The position numbers and the translations under genes were made by a program. From Bradyrhizobium zhengyangense (lineage in GTDB: Bacteria > Pseudomonadota > Alphaproteobacteria > Rhizobiales > Xanthobacteraceae), in NCBI RefSeq assembly GCF_022012435.1, contig NZ_JAKLUA010000001.1, forward strand, positions 1,364,001 through 1,428,000: a stretch of 64,000 bases of DNA, in the 5' to 3' direction. This document shows positions 55,075 through 62,497 of the stretch, one piece after another; within the stretch, counting starts at the first letter, position 1, and the number at the start of each line of letters is the position of its first letter. Under the pieces are notes generated by a model that saw only the letters and a list, made by a program, of their open reading frames with translations, was not told the DNA's origin and did not search any database.

Positions 55075-55965
55075 ATGGATTTGCTTGCCCTCACCGATTT
55101 CAACCTGGTTGCACGACATGGAGGCTTCGGGAAAGCCGCCCGCGCCTCTGGACGGCCGAAGGCAACGCTCTCTCGCCGGGTCTCCGAGCTGGAGAGCAGC
55201 CTTGATCTGCGCCTGTTCGAGCGCGGATCGCGGACCGTCAAGCTCACCCAGGAAGGACGAGCGCTTCATGAGCGGACGGCGGCACTCCTCATTGATCTCG
55301 AACAGACAGCAGTGGCGATTGCGTCCGGCGGCGACAAGCCGCGCGGCAGGTTGCGGGTCAGCGCCCCCCTCTTGTTCTCGCAGACCGCGATGGGAAAGCT
55401 GGCCGCCGGCTTCGCGCTGAAATATCCTGAGGTCCGCCTCGAGATCACGACGGAAGACCGTTCCGTCGACATGATCGAGGAAGGCTATGATCTCGTGATC
55501 CGGGTCAATCCGGATCCCGATGAAACGCTGGTCGGACGAATTCTGATGCGCGATCGGCTGGTGGTGGTGGCGAGCCCCGACCTGAAGCGTCCGAAAAGCG
55601 ATCGCGCCGTTCCGACCGTGGTACGGGGCGCGAGCGATCTGGGCCCCGACTGGGACGTGACTGCGCGCGGCCGGAAAATCCGGATCACGACCGATCCGGT
55701 GCTTCGCCTGTCGTCACTCATCATGGTTCGCGACGCCGTCCGCGCCGGCGTGGGTGCGGCGCGCCTTCCCCTGTCTCTTGTCAGTCACGACCTTGGTAGC
55801 CGCAAGCTCGTCCATTGGGGCGACGTCGATGGCCCGCCAATCGCGCTCTGGGCGCTTTATCCGTCGCGCAGATTGTTGAGCGCCCGGGTCTCGGCCTTCC
55901 TGGATTTCCTCAAAGGCGCCTTCCCTTCCGGCACGCCCGAGGAGCTCGCCGCCTTCATCGATTAG
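55075..55965 (+). CDS. LysR-family transcriptional regulator
   Basis: A 296-residue LysR protein. The helix-turn-helix is at the N-terminus (FNLVARHGGFGKAARASG, then ATLSRRVSELE) and a substrate-binding domain follows. ATG at 55075 gives the normal LysR start; the frame is open to 54988 but the extra 29 residues have no family support. It is convergent with the operon at 55975 and may or may not regulate it. Confidence 0.88.
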   Translation: MDLLALTDFNLVARHGGFGKAARASGRPKATLSRRVSELESSLDLRLFERGSRTVKLTQEGRALHERTAALLIDLEQTAVAIASGGDKPRGRLRVSAPLLFSQTAMGKLAAGFALKYPEVRLEITTEDRSVDMIEEGYDLVIRVNPDPDETLVGRILMRDRLVVVASPDLKRPKSDRAVPTVVRGASDLGPDWDVTARGRKIRITTDPVLRLSSLIMVRDAVRAGVGAARLPLSLVSHDLGSRKLVHWGDVDGPPIALWALYPSRRLLSARVSAFLDFLKGAFPSGTPEELAAFID

Positions 55966-55974
55966 GCGACCCGC

Positions 55975-56685
55975 TCACATCCTGTCTTTCAGGATCACTC
56001 GCGTCAGCATCGGAAAATGCTTGTTGCCGCCAGCAAATGGCGGGAATTTCACGAAGTCGGCGCGCATGTGCTTGATCACGTCGGAGCCGAGCGCGTGCGC
56101 GAGGGCCTGCGGGCTGTCGAACACCAGCTTGTTGCGCTGCATGTGCTCGACGCGCTGCGACGGCAGGCGGTCGATCCAATCAATGCGGGTGTAGATCTCG
56201 ATCTGGCGGACATCAGGGAAGGTCCGCATGATCGATGGGTGATGCTCGAGATAATGCAGGTTCCAGGCGTTCATGTCCTCGGCCGGGCCGGGATAGTGGA
56301 CGAGGTAGCTGCACGGCGTTGTCGTCCCTGCCGGATGGTCCGCGACATCGACGGGGAATGCGCGTGTCAGCATCACCTGGTGCGTAACGTCGAGCCCGGT
56401 GAGGCCGGCGTGTCCGGCCCCTATCGCGAGGCAGGCAAGGATGCTGCCGCCGTCCATCGCCGCCTCGCAGGCGAACAGGTCGGGAAAGCGCAGTTGAAGC
56501 GCAAACACGGGGCCTGAGCCGTCGGCCTTGTAGGGATGATCGACCGACTGTTCGAGCGGCGTGAACAGCAGGGCCTCGGTCATGTCAGGGATCGATCCGA
56601 CCAAGTCCGCCGCGGCGTCCACCTCGTCAGGGCGTACTCGCCGTTGACCCGTGGAATCGGAGAATGTCATGAACAGCGAGATCAT
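55975..56685 (-). CDS. EthD-like / dimeric alpha-beta barrel protein
   Basis: A 236-residue protein in which two ferredoxin-like halves can be guessed. The second contains WNLHYLEHHPSIMRTFPDVRQIEIY, a pattern seen in EthD-type proteins. Function is unknown; such proteins often assist or catalyse steps of ring degradation. It is the last gene of the nitrilase operon and its ATG overlaps the thioesterase stop. Confidence 0.6.
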   Translation of the reverse strand: MISLFMTFSDSTGQRRVRPDEVDAAADLVGSIPDMTEALLFTPLEQSVDHPYKADGSGPVFALQLRFPDLFACEAAMDGGSILACLAIGAGHAGLTGLDVTHQVMLTRAFPVDVADHPAGTTTPCSYLVHYPGPAEDMNAWNLHYLEHHPSIMRTFPDVRQIEIYTRIDWIDRLPSQRVEHMQRNKLVFDSPQALAHALGSDVIKHMRADFVKFPPFAGGNKHFPMLTRVILKDRM

Positions 56686-57119
56686 GCCGGTGTTGCCTCG
56701 GTCCCCTCACCCGCGGTCACATGGGCCATGAGCGCAGCTCTGATGTCGTCGGGCCATGGGATCGCATGATGATCGACCAGCGAGGTCGCGGCCAGGATCT
56801 GGCGCGCGCGCCAGCGCGGGCCGTTCGCGCCTGATATGACATGGTCTAGATGGAGGGATGATCCGCCGACCTTGATGATGCGCAGATTGAAGGTCAAGAG
56901 ATCGCCGAACATCGATGGACGCGAAAAGTCGCAGGCGAGATGCACCGTCGGCGTCCCGATCTTCCTGATGGTGATCAGCTCCGGCCATGGAAAGCCGACT
57001 TTAACCCAGAAGTCCTCGACGACACCGTTGAGGATGTTCAGATAGGACGGGAAGTACGCGATGCCCGAGGGGTCGCAGTCTCCGAACCTGAGCTCGCGAT
57101 CGAACGAGAAGACCGTCAT
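56682..57119 (-). CDS. 4-Hydroxybenzoyl-CoA thioesterase-family protein
   Basis: A 145-residue hotdog-fold thioesterase. RFGDCDPSGIAYFPSYLN carries the conserved Asp of the 4-hydroxybenzoyl-CoA thioesterase group. ATG at 57119 overlaps the FAH gene stop (ATGA); the longer upstream frame is arginine-rich shadow. It would hydrolyse an aryl-CoA, for example gentisyl-CoA, before ring cleavage by the cupin dioxygenase; that link is inference. Confidence 0.85.
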   Translation of the reverse strand: MTVFSFDRELRFGDCDPSGIAYFPSYLNILNGVVEDFWVKVGFPWPELITIRKIGTPTVHLACDFSRPSMFGDLLTFNLRIIKVGGSSLHLDHVISGANGPRWRARQILAATSLVDHHAIPWPDDIRAALMAHVTAGEGTEATPA

Positions 57120-58027
57120 CAGATCGCAACGACGGGATGCCTGAGGACGCCGACGCCGTCGACCCCGGCCTCGACCACGTCGCCCGGCCACAGCCATTCC
57201 TGCGGGCTCATGCCGGCGCCGACGCCTTCAGGCGTTCCTGTCGCGATGATGTCGCCCGGCTCGAGCGTCATGCCCGACGAAATGTCCGAGATCAGCACCG
57301 GGATGTCGAAGATCATGTATTTGGTGTTGGAGTCCTGCTTCATGACGCCGTTCTTGGTCAGCCACAGCCTGAGATCGTGCGGATCGGGAATCTCGTCCGC
57401 GGTGACGATGCAGGGGCCGAACGGCGCATAGGTGTCCATGCCCTTGGAGAATATCCACTGCCCGGCGCGGCGGTTGTCGCGCGCGGAAATGTCGATCATC
57501 ACGGAATAGCCGAACACGTGGTCCATCGCCTTGTCGGTGGAGATGCGCGTTGCGGTCTTGCCGATGATGACGGCGAGCTCGACCTCCCAGTCGAGCTGCT
57601 GCGTCATCTTGGCATTGTGATGGATCGCACCGCCCGGTCCGACGACCGATGTCGGCGGCTTGGAGAAGACGACCGGCTGCTTCGGCAGGTCCTTGCTGGT
57701 GTCGAGGCTCTTGGCCGACTCCGCCACGTGCGCGCGGTAGTTCAGCCCGATGCCGAAGATGTTTTTGCGCGGACGCGGGATCGGAGCTTGCAGCCTGACG
57801 TCCTCGACTGCGACGGCAGAGCCAGCCGGAAAGCGGCCATTGGCGTCCTCCAGTGCCTCCTTAAGCGCAGGCAGCAGGGTCACGCTGTTGTCGATGAACG
57901 ACAGCATATCATCGGGCCATGTCACGCCGCTGGACGCACCGAGGTGCTCGACATCGACGACCAGTCCGCCCGCAAGAGCTCCAAGACGGGCACCACTGTT
58001 GCCCAAGGTGTAGGTGACGAGACGCAT
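57119..58027 (-). CDS. Fumarylacetoacetate/fumarylpyruvate hydrolase-family protein
   Basis: A 302-residue FAH-fold enzyme. GIGLNYRAHVAES, WEVELAVIIGKTA, YSVMIDISARDNR and MTLEPGDIIATGTPEGVG are the standard segments. Next to a gentisate dioxygenase-like gene it may hydrolyse a ring-cleavage product such as fumarylpyruvate. It lies 45 bases after the cupin gene. Confidence 0.9.
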   Translation of the reverse strand: MRLVTYTLGNSGARLGALAGGLVVDVEHLGASSGVTWPDDMLSFIDNSVTLLPALKEALEDANGRFPAGSAVAVEDVRLQAPIPRPRKNIFGIGLNYRAHVAESAKSLDTSKDLPKQPVVFSKPPTSVVGPGGAIHHNAKMTQQLDWEVELAVIIGKTATRISTDKAMDHVFGYSVMIDISARDNRRAGQWIFSKGMDTYAPFGPCIVTADEIPDPHDLRLWLTKNGVMKQDSNTKYMIFDIPVLISDISSGMTLEPGDIIATGTPEGVGAGMSPQEWLWPGDVVEAGVDGVGVLRHPVVAI

Positions 58028-58072
58028 GAAAGGCTTTACCCGGCTGTTCTGGTTGAATTTTGCAAAGAGATA

Positions 58073-59179
58073 TCAGGCCGCGACCGATTGATAGCCGCCG
58101 TTGTCGCCATAGGCCTCTTCCCGGTAGAGCCCGAGGCCTTCGATAACAGGCAGATCGTTGAAGCAGAACAGGCAGGCGTCCTCGCTCGCGGAGGCATTGC
58201 CGTGCTCGTGCCAGGCCCAGGAGGGAACGCAGAAGATGTCGCGCTCCTCCCATTCGAGCCGCTTGCCGCCAATGATCGAATAGCCGCGCCCCTTGGCGAC
58301 CTGGTAGAGAAAGCTGCCGGTATGCCGGTGCGATTTTGTTTTTTCGCCGGGCCGCAGCAATTGCATGCTGGCGCCGATCGTCTGCATGACGTGACCGCCG
58401 GTGATCGGATTGACGTAGTTCATGAGCGTGCCGTCGTAAGGCGAGCCGTCCGTCGCCGCGGCGTATTTCTGCAAGGACTCGTAGGTCGGCTCCCACTCAT
58501 ATTTGAACATGGGGGAATAGCCCTTCGCCCATTTCGAGCCGGCTGGACGAAGACCGGGATTGCCCCAGGTCTTGGTCATGTCGTCGACGGGATAGCCTGA
58601 CGGCTCCTGCTGGAGCTTTGGATGCACGACGAAGAAATTGGCTTCCAGCGCATTGACCAGCGGGATGTCGAGGCCATCCTGCCAGATGCAGACCGAGCCG
58701 TTGCCCTCGACGCCATGCTCGTGCCAGGTGCCGTTCGGCGTCAGCACGAAATCTCGCGCGCCCAGCGTCATCTTGTGGCCGTCGACGACGGTGTAGGCGC
58801 CCGCGCCTTCCATGATGAAGCGCAGCGCCGAGGCCGAGTGGGCATGGGCGGTGGCGACTTCGCCGGGATGCATCACCTGCAATCCCGAATAGAGCCAGCC
58901 GACCGCGGCGGACACATCGCGCCTTCCAGGATTGTTGAGATAGATCACCCGCCGCCCGGCCTTCTCCGGCGAGACCAGATCGACCGAGCGCAGCACATGC
59001 TCACGCAGATCCCTGTAGCGCCAGAGCACGGGGACGGAGGCCGATTGCGGCGCCCACGGCTCGATCTTGTTGGCGACCGTCCAGAGCGCGCCGGCCTCGT
59101 ACCTTTCGAGATCCTTGTAATAGGCCTTGAGCTCGGGCGTATCCTCGACATTGGCCCGACCGATCACGTTCTCGCGCAT
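58073..59179 (-). CDS. Gentisate 1,2-dioxygenase-like double-cupin protein
   Basis: A 368-residue bicupin. The N-terminal cupin has the iron motif HAHSASALRFIMEGAGAYT and TPNGTWHEHG, as in gentisate and related dioxygenases; the C-terminal cupin has KSHRHTGSFLYQ and WAWHEHG. It probably opens a hydroxylated aromatic acid ring with O2. Start ATG at 59179 follows GGAGG by five bases. It lies 15 bases after the nitrilase gene. Confidence 0.85.
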   Translation of the reverse strand: MRENVIGRANVEDTPELKAYYKDLERYEAGALWTVANKIEPWAPQSASVPVLWRYRDLREHVLRSVDLVSPEKAGRRVIYLNNPGRRDVSAAVGWLYSGLQVMHPGEVATAHAHSASALRFIMEGAGAYTVVDGHKMTLGARDFVLTPNGTWHEHGVEGNGSVCIWQDGLDIPLVNALEANFFVVHPKLQQEPSGYPVDDMTKTWGNPGLRPAGSKWAKGYSPMFKYEWEPTYESLQKYAAATDGSPYDGTLMNYVNPITGGHVMQTIGASMQLLRPGEKTKSHRHTGSFLYQVAKGRGYSIIGGKRLEWEERDIFCVPSWAWHEHGNASASEDACLFCFNDLPVIEGLGLYREEAYGDNGGYQSVAA

Positions 59180-59194
59180 GCTGTCCTCCAAAGT

Positions 59195-60208
59195 CTATTC
59201 CGATCTCAGCGGGATCGGCGTAAAGCTCTGCTCCGCGGCGTCGCCCTCGCCTGCGATGCCCAGCGGCGCCAGGGGACGCCTGTTGACCCGCAAATCAAAC
59301 ACGTCGAACCGGTTGTAGTGACCGACGATGTCGTGCATCTGCTTCGGCTGAATGCAGCGCTCGAGATCGATGTCGGCATAGACGATTCCTTCGTCGTCGA
59401 TCAGCGATGCGCCGACCACGCGCCCGTCGGGGCCGATGATGCCGGAGAATGCGCTCGATTTGCGCTGCAGCCGTGCACGCGCGTCGGGAACGATGGTCTC
59501 CATCGCGGTGATGATCTCCTCCGAAACGGTCGAGCAGGAGACGATGGTAAAGATCTTGCCTTCGAAGGAATGGGCGATGGCGCGCAGCTTGATCGCCTCC
59601 GCCATGTCGTAATCAGGCGGCGCGACGGGAAGCGAGATGTAGCTGGCGACGTGCACGAGCTCACCCTGGCCGAGCAGCGCAAAGCGCGCGAGCGTGTTGG
59701 TGTTCTCGCCGCAGGCAAGGCCGCCGAGACGCCCGATCTCGGTATCATAGACGCGCAGGCTCGATCCGTCACCGCCGGTCCAGGTCAGCTTCTCTGCCCA
59801 GGTCGGCACCAGCTTGCGGTGCTTGCCGAGCAGTGCGCCATCCGGCCCGATGAAAACAAGCGTATTGTAGATCGCGCCGAGCGAGACCGGGCTGCGCTCG
59901 TTCACGCCGAGGACAACATAGCAGCTGCAATCGCGCGCGGCCTTCCTGACGACGTCGACCTCCGGGCCCGGCACCAGCACCGAGACCTTTGCGAGCTTCT
60001 CGAACCACGCGCTGCCGGTGACGGGATCGGTGATCCAGTTCCAATAGGGGTAACCGGGCACGAATACTTCGGGGAACGCGACGAGTTTCGCGCCGTTGGC
60101 CGCGGCCTCACGCACCAGTGAGGCGGCTTTGTCGGCGGTCGCGCTCGCGTTGAGATAGACTGGTGAAGCCTGGACGGCGGCGGCTCTAAAGCGAGGCAGC
60201 TTCAGCAT
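59195..60208 (-). CDS. Nitrilase / carbon-nitrogen hydrolase
   Basis: A 337-residue nitrilase. The catalytic triad is visible: Glu47 in FPEVFVPGYPYW, Lys132 in HRKLVPTWAEK and Cys166 in LACGENTN. True nitrilases convert nitriles to acids and ammonia; arylacetonitriles are common substrates in rhizobia. It heads the minus-strand operon ending with the EthD-like gene and is divergent from iorA. An acid from a plant nitrile would suit the downstream enzymes, but this is inference. Confidence 0.9.
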   Translation of the reverse strand: MLKLPRFRAAAVQASPVYLNASATADKAASLVREAAANGAKLVAFPEVFVPGYPYWNWITDPVTGSAWFEKLAKVSVLVPGPEVDVVRKAARDCSCYVVLGVNERSPVSLGAIYNTLVFIGPDGALLGKHRKLVPTWAEKLTWTGGDGSSLRVYDTEIGRLGGLACGENTNTLARFALLGQGELVHVASYISLPVAPPDYDMAEAIKLRAIAHSFEGKIFTIVSCSTVSEEIITAMETIVPDARARLQRKSSAFSGIIGPDGRVVGASLIDDEGIVYADIDLERCIQPKQMHDIVGHYNRFDVFDLRVNRRPLAPLGIAGEGDAAEQSFTPIPLRSE

Positions 60209-60285
60209 CGGCCCTACCCTGTCGGCTCGCTCATGACCGCCTTGCCGAAAGAGACCATCCGCAGGCGTGATAGCATGGCGCGGCG

Positions 60286-60333
60286 TTGACTTACTTCACA
60301 TGTAAACGTATGCTATCGCATATTTCTGGAGGG
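60286..60333 (+). promoter_or_regulatory. Promoter and ribosome site of iorA with overlapping inverted repeat
   Basis: TTGACT (60286-60291) and TATGCT (60309-60314) are separated by 17 bases, a good sigma-70 type promoter. The inverted repeat TATGC-TATC-GCATA (60309-60322) covers the -10 element and probable start site, so it is a likely operator. GGAGGG at 60328-60333 is the ribosome site. Confidence 0.6.
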
Positions 60334-60337
60334 TGCA

Positions 60338-62497
60338 ATGGCTGAACGTTCCTTTGCTCGTGAGGTCGAGGATCTCCGGCTCGGCGACGGCGACACCTTC
60401 CGCGGCGAAGGCATCCTCGCCATCACCAAGGCGCTGCTGCAATCCGGCGTCGCCTATGTCGGCGGCTACCAGGGCTCGCCGATCTCGCATCTGATGGACG
60501 TACTCGCCGACGCCAAGGACGTGCTCGACGATCTCGGCGTCGTGTTCCAGAGCTCCGCCAACGAAGCGGCCGCCGCGGCGATGCTGTCGGCCTCGGTGAT
60601 GTATCCCCTGCGCGGCGCGGTGGCGTGGAAATCCACCGTCGGCACCAACGTCGCCTCCGACGCGCTCGCCAATCTCGCCTCGGGCGGCGTCACCGGCGGC
60701 ACCATGATCATCGTCGGCGAGGATTATGGCGAGGGCTCCTCCATCATGCAGGAGCGCACGCATGCGTTTGCGATGAAGTCGCAGATGTGGCTGCTCGATC
60801 CTCGTCCCGAGCATGAATGCATCGTCAATCTCATCGAGAAGGGCTTTGAGCTCTCCGAGTTCTCCAACACGCCCGTCATGCTCGAGGTGCGCGTGCGCGC
60901 CTGTCACATGCACGGCAGCTTTGCCTGCAAGGACAACCGCAAGCCGGCGCACACCATCAAGGACGCGCTGAACAATCCCAAGCGTGACGTCAACCGCATC
61001 GTGCTGCCACCGGCGGCCTATGAGCACGAGCAGGAGAAGATCAAGACGCGGATGCCCGCGGCCATCGGCTTCATCCGCGACAACAAGCTGAACGAATGGA
61101 TGGGACCGACGCAGGGCAAGGTCGGCATCATCATGCAAGGCGGCATGTACAACAATGTCATCCGCGCGCTGCAATATCTTGGGCTGTCAGACGCCTACGG
61201 CAACACGCAAGTGGCGCTCTACGTCATGAACGTCACCTACCCCGTGATCGACACCGAGGTCGCGGAGTTCTGCGCCGGCAAGGACGCCGTGCTCATCGTC
61301 GAAGAGGGACAGCCGGAATATCTGGAGCAGGCCATCAACACGGTGCTGCGCCGCAAGGACATTCAGGCGCGCGTTCACGGCAAGGACGTGCTGCCGATGG
61401 GCGGCGACTACACCGCGCAGGTGCTGCTCGGCGGCGTCAGGGAATTTCTGGAGAAGACCGAGCCGCGGCTGCTCGGCAACCGGCCACCGGCGCCGGATGC
61501 CGCGCCCGTGCTCAATCACCCCGCGGTCGAGAAGCTCAAGCAGGTGGTGCCGGCGCGCCCGCCCGGGCTCTGCACCGGCTGCCCGGAACGGCCGATCTTC
61601 GCCGCCATGAAGCTGGTCGAGGAAGAGCTCGGCCAGCACCACGTCTCCGCCGACATCGGCTGCCATCTGTTCTCGATCCTGCCGCCGTTCAACATCGGAG
61701 CAACCACGATGGGCTTCGGCCTCGGCCCGGCCTCGACCTCGGCCTTCAACGTCAAGGCCGACAAGCGCTCGATCGCCGTGATGGGCGATGGCGGCTTCTG
61801 GCACAACGGATTGACCAGCGGCATCGGCAATGCCGTGTTCAACAAGCATGACGGCGTGTTCGTCATCGTCGATAATTTCTACACCTCGGCGACCGGCGGT
61901 CAGGACATCCTGTCCTCGCGCGCGATCAACAAGCGGCGCGACACCAACAATTCGATCGTCAAGGCGGTGAAGGGCATCGGCGGGCAATGGGTGCGTCAGC
62001 TCGACCGCACCTACGACGTCGCCAAGATGCGCGACATTCTGAAGGAGGCGCTGACGACCAAGGACGAAGGCCCCAAGGTCATTGTCGCCTCCTCCGAATG
62101 CATGCTGAACAAGCAGCGCCGCGTGAAGCCGCAGATCAACAAGGCGATCAAGGACGGCGTGCGCATCGTCAAGGAGCGCTTTGGCGTCGACGAGGATGTC
62201 TGCACCGGCGACCACGCCTGCATCCGCCTCTCCGGCTGCCCGTCGCTGTCGGTGAAGCAGCTCGACGATCCCCTGCGCGACGATCCCGTCGCGGCGATCG
62301 ACAATTCCTGCGTCGGTTGCGGCAATTGCGGCGAGGTCTCGGAGGCCGCCGTGCTCTGCCCCTCGTTCTACCGCGCCGACGTGATTCACAATCCGACCGG
62401 CTGGGACAAGTTCAAATCGAAGATCGCGATGAACGTGATCGGCTGGCTGCAGCGGCGGCGCGACCGCCGCCGGCCGGCGCTCGAGGCACTGGCATGA
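60338..62497 (+). CDS. iorA: Indolepyruvate:ferredoxin oxidoreductase, alpha subunit
   Basis: A 719-residue thiamine-diphosphate enzyme. The N-terminal pyrimidine-binding domain has GGYQGSPISHLMD. CTGCPERPIFAAM and the thiamine motif GDGGFWHNG lie in the second half, and the C-terminus carries a ferredoxin-type cluster, CVGCGNCGE. It decarboxylates aryl-pyruvates to aryl-acetyl-CoA with ferredoxin as acceptor. It overlaps the beta subunit gene (ATGA) and has its own promoter. Confidence 0.9.
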   Translation: MAERSFAREVEDLRLGDGDTFRGEGILAITKALLQSGVAYVGGYQGSPISHLMDVLADAKDVLDDLGVVFQSSANEAAAAAMLSASVMYPLRGAVAWKSTVGTNVASDALANLASGGVTGGTMIIVGEDYGEGSSIMQERTHAFAMKSQMWLLDPRPEHECIVNLIEKGFELSEFSNTPVMLEVRVRACHMHGSFACKDNRKPAHTIKDALNNPKRDVNRIVLPPAAYEHEQEKIKTRMPAAIGFIRDNKLNEWMGPTQGKVGIIMQGGMYNNVIRALQYLGLSDAYGNTQVALYVMNVTYPVIDTEVAEFCAGKDAVLIVEEGQPEYLEQAINTVLRRKDIQARVHGKDVLPMGGDYTAQVLLGGVREFLEKTEPRLLGNRPPAPDAAPVLNHPAVEKLKQVVPARPPGLCTGCPERPIFAAMKLVEEELGQHHVSADIGCHLFSILPPFNIGATTMGFGLGPASTSAFNVKADKRSIAVMGDGGFWHNGLTSGIGNAVFNKHDGVFVIVDNFYTSATGGQDILSSRAINKRRDTNNSIVKAVKGIGGQWVRQLDRTYDVAKMRDILKEALTTKDEGPKVIVASSECMLNKQRRVKPQINKAIKDGVRIVKERFGVDEDVCTGDHACIRLSGCPSLSVKQLDDPLRDDPVAAIDNSCVGCGNCGEVSEAAVLCPSFYRADVIHNPTGWDKFKSKIAMNVIGWLQRRRDRRRPALEALA

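Noticed and set aside
57137..58600. A 487-codon plus-strand frame opposite the FAH and bicupin genes
   Set aside because: Crosses two real genes and their spacer on the opposite strand and has no recognisable motif.
61187..62389. A 400-codon minus-strand frame inside iorA
   Set aside because: Lies wholly within iorA, whose thiamine and iron-sulfur motifs are certain.
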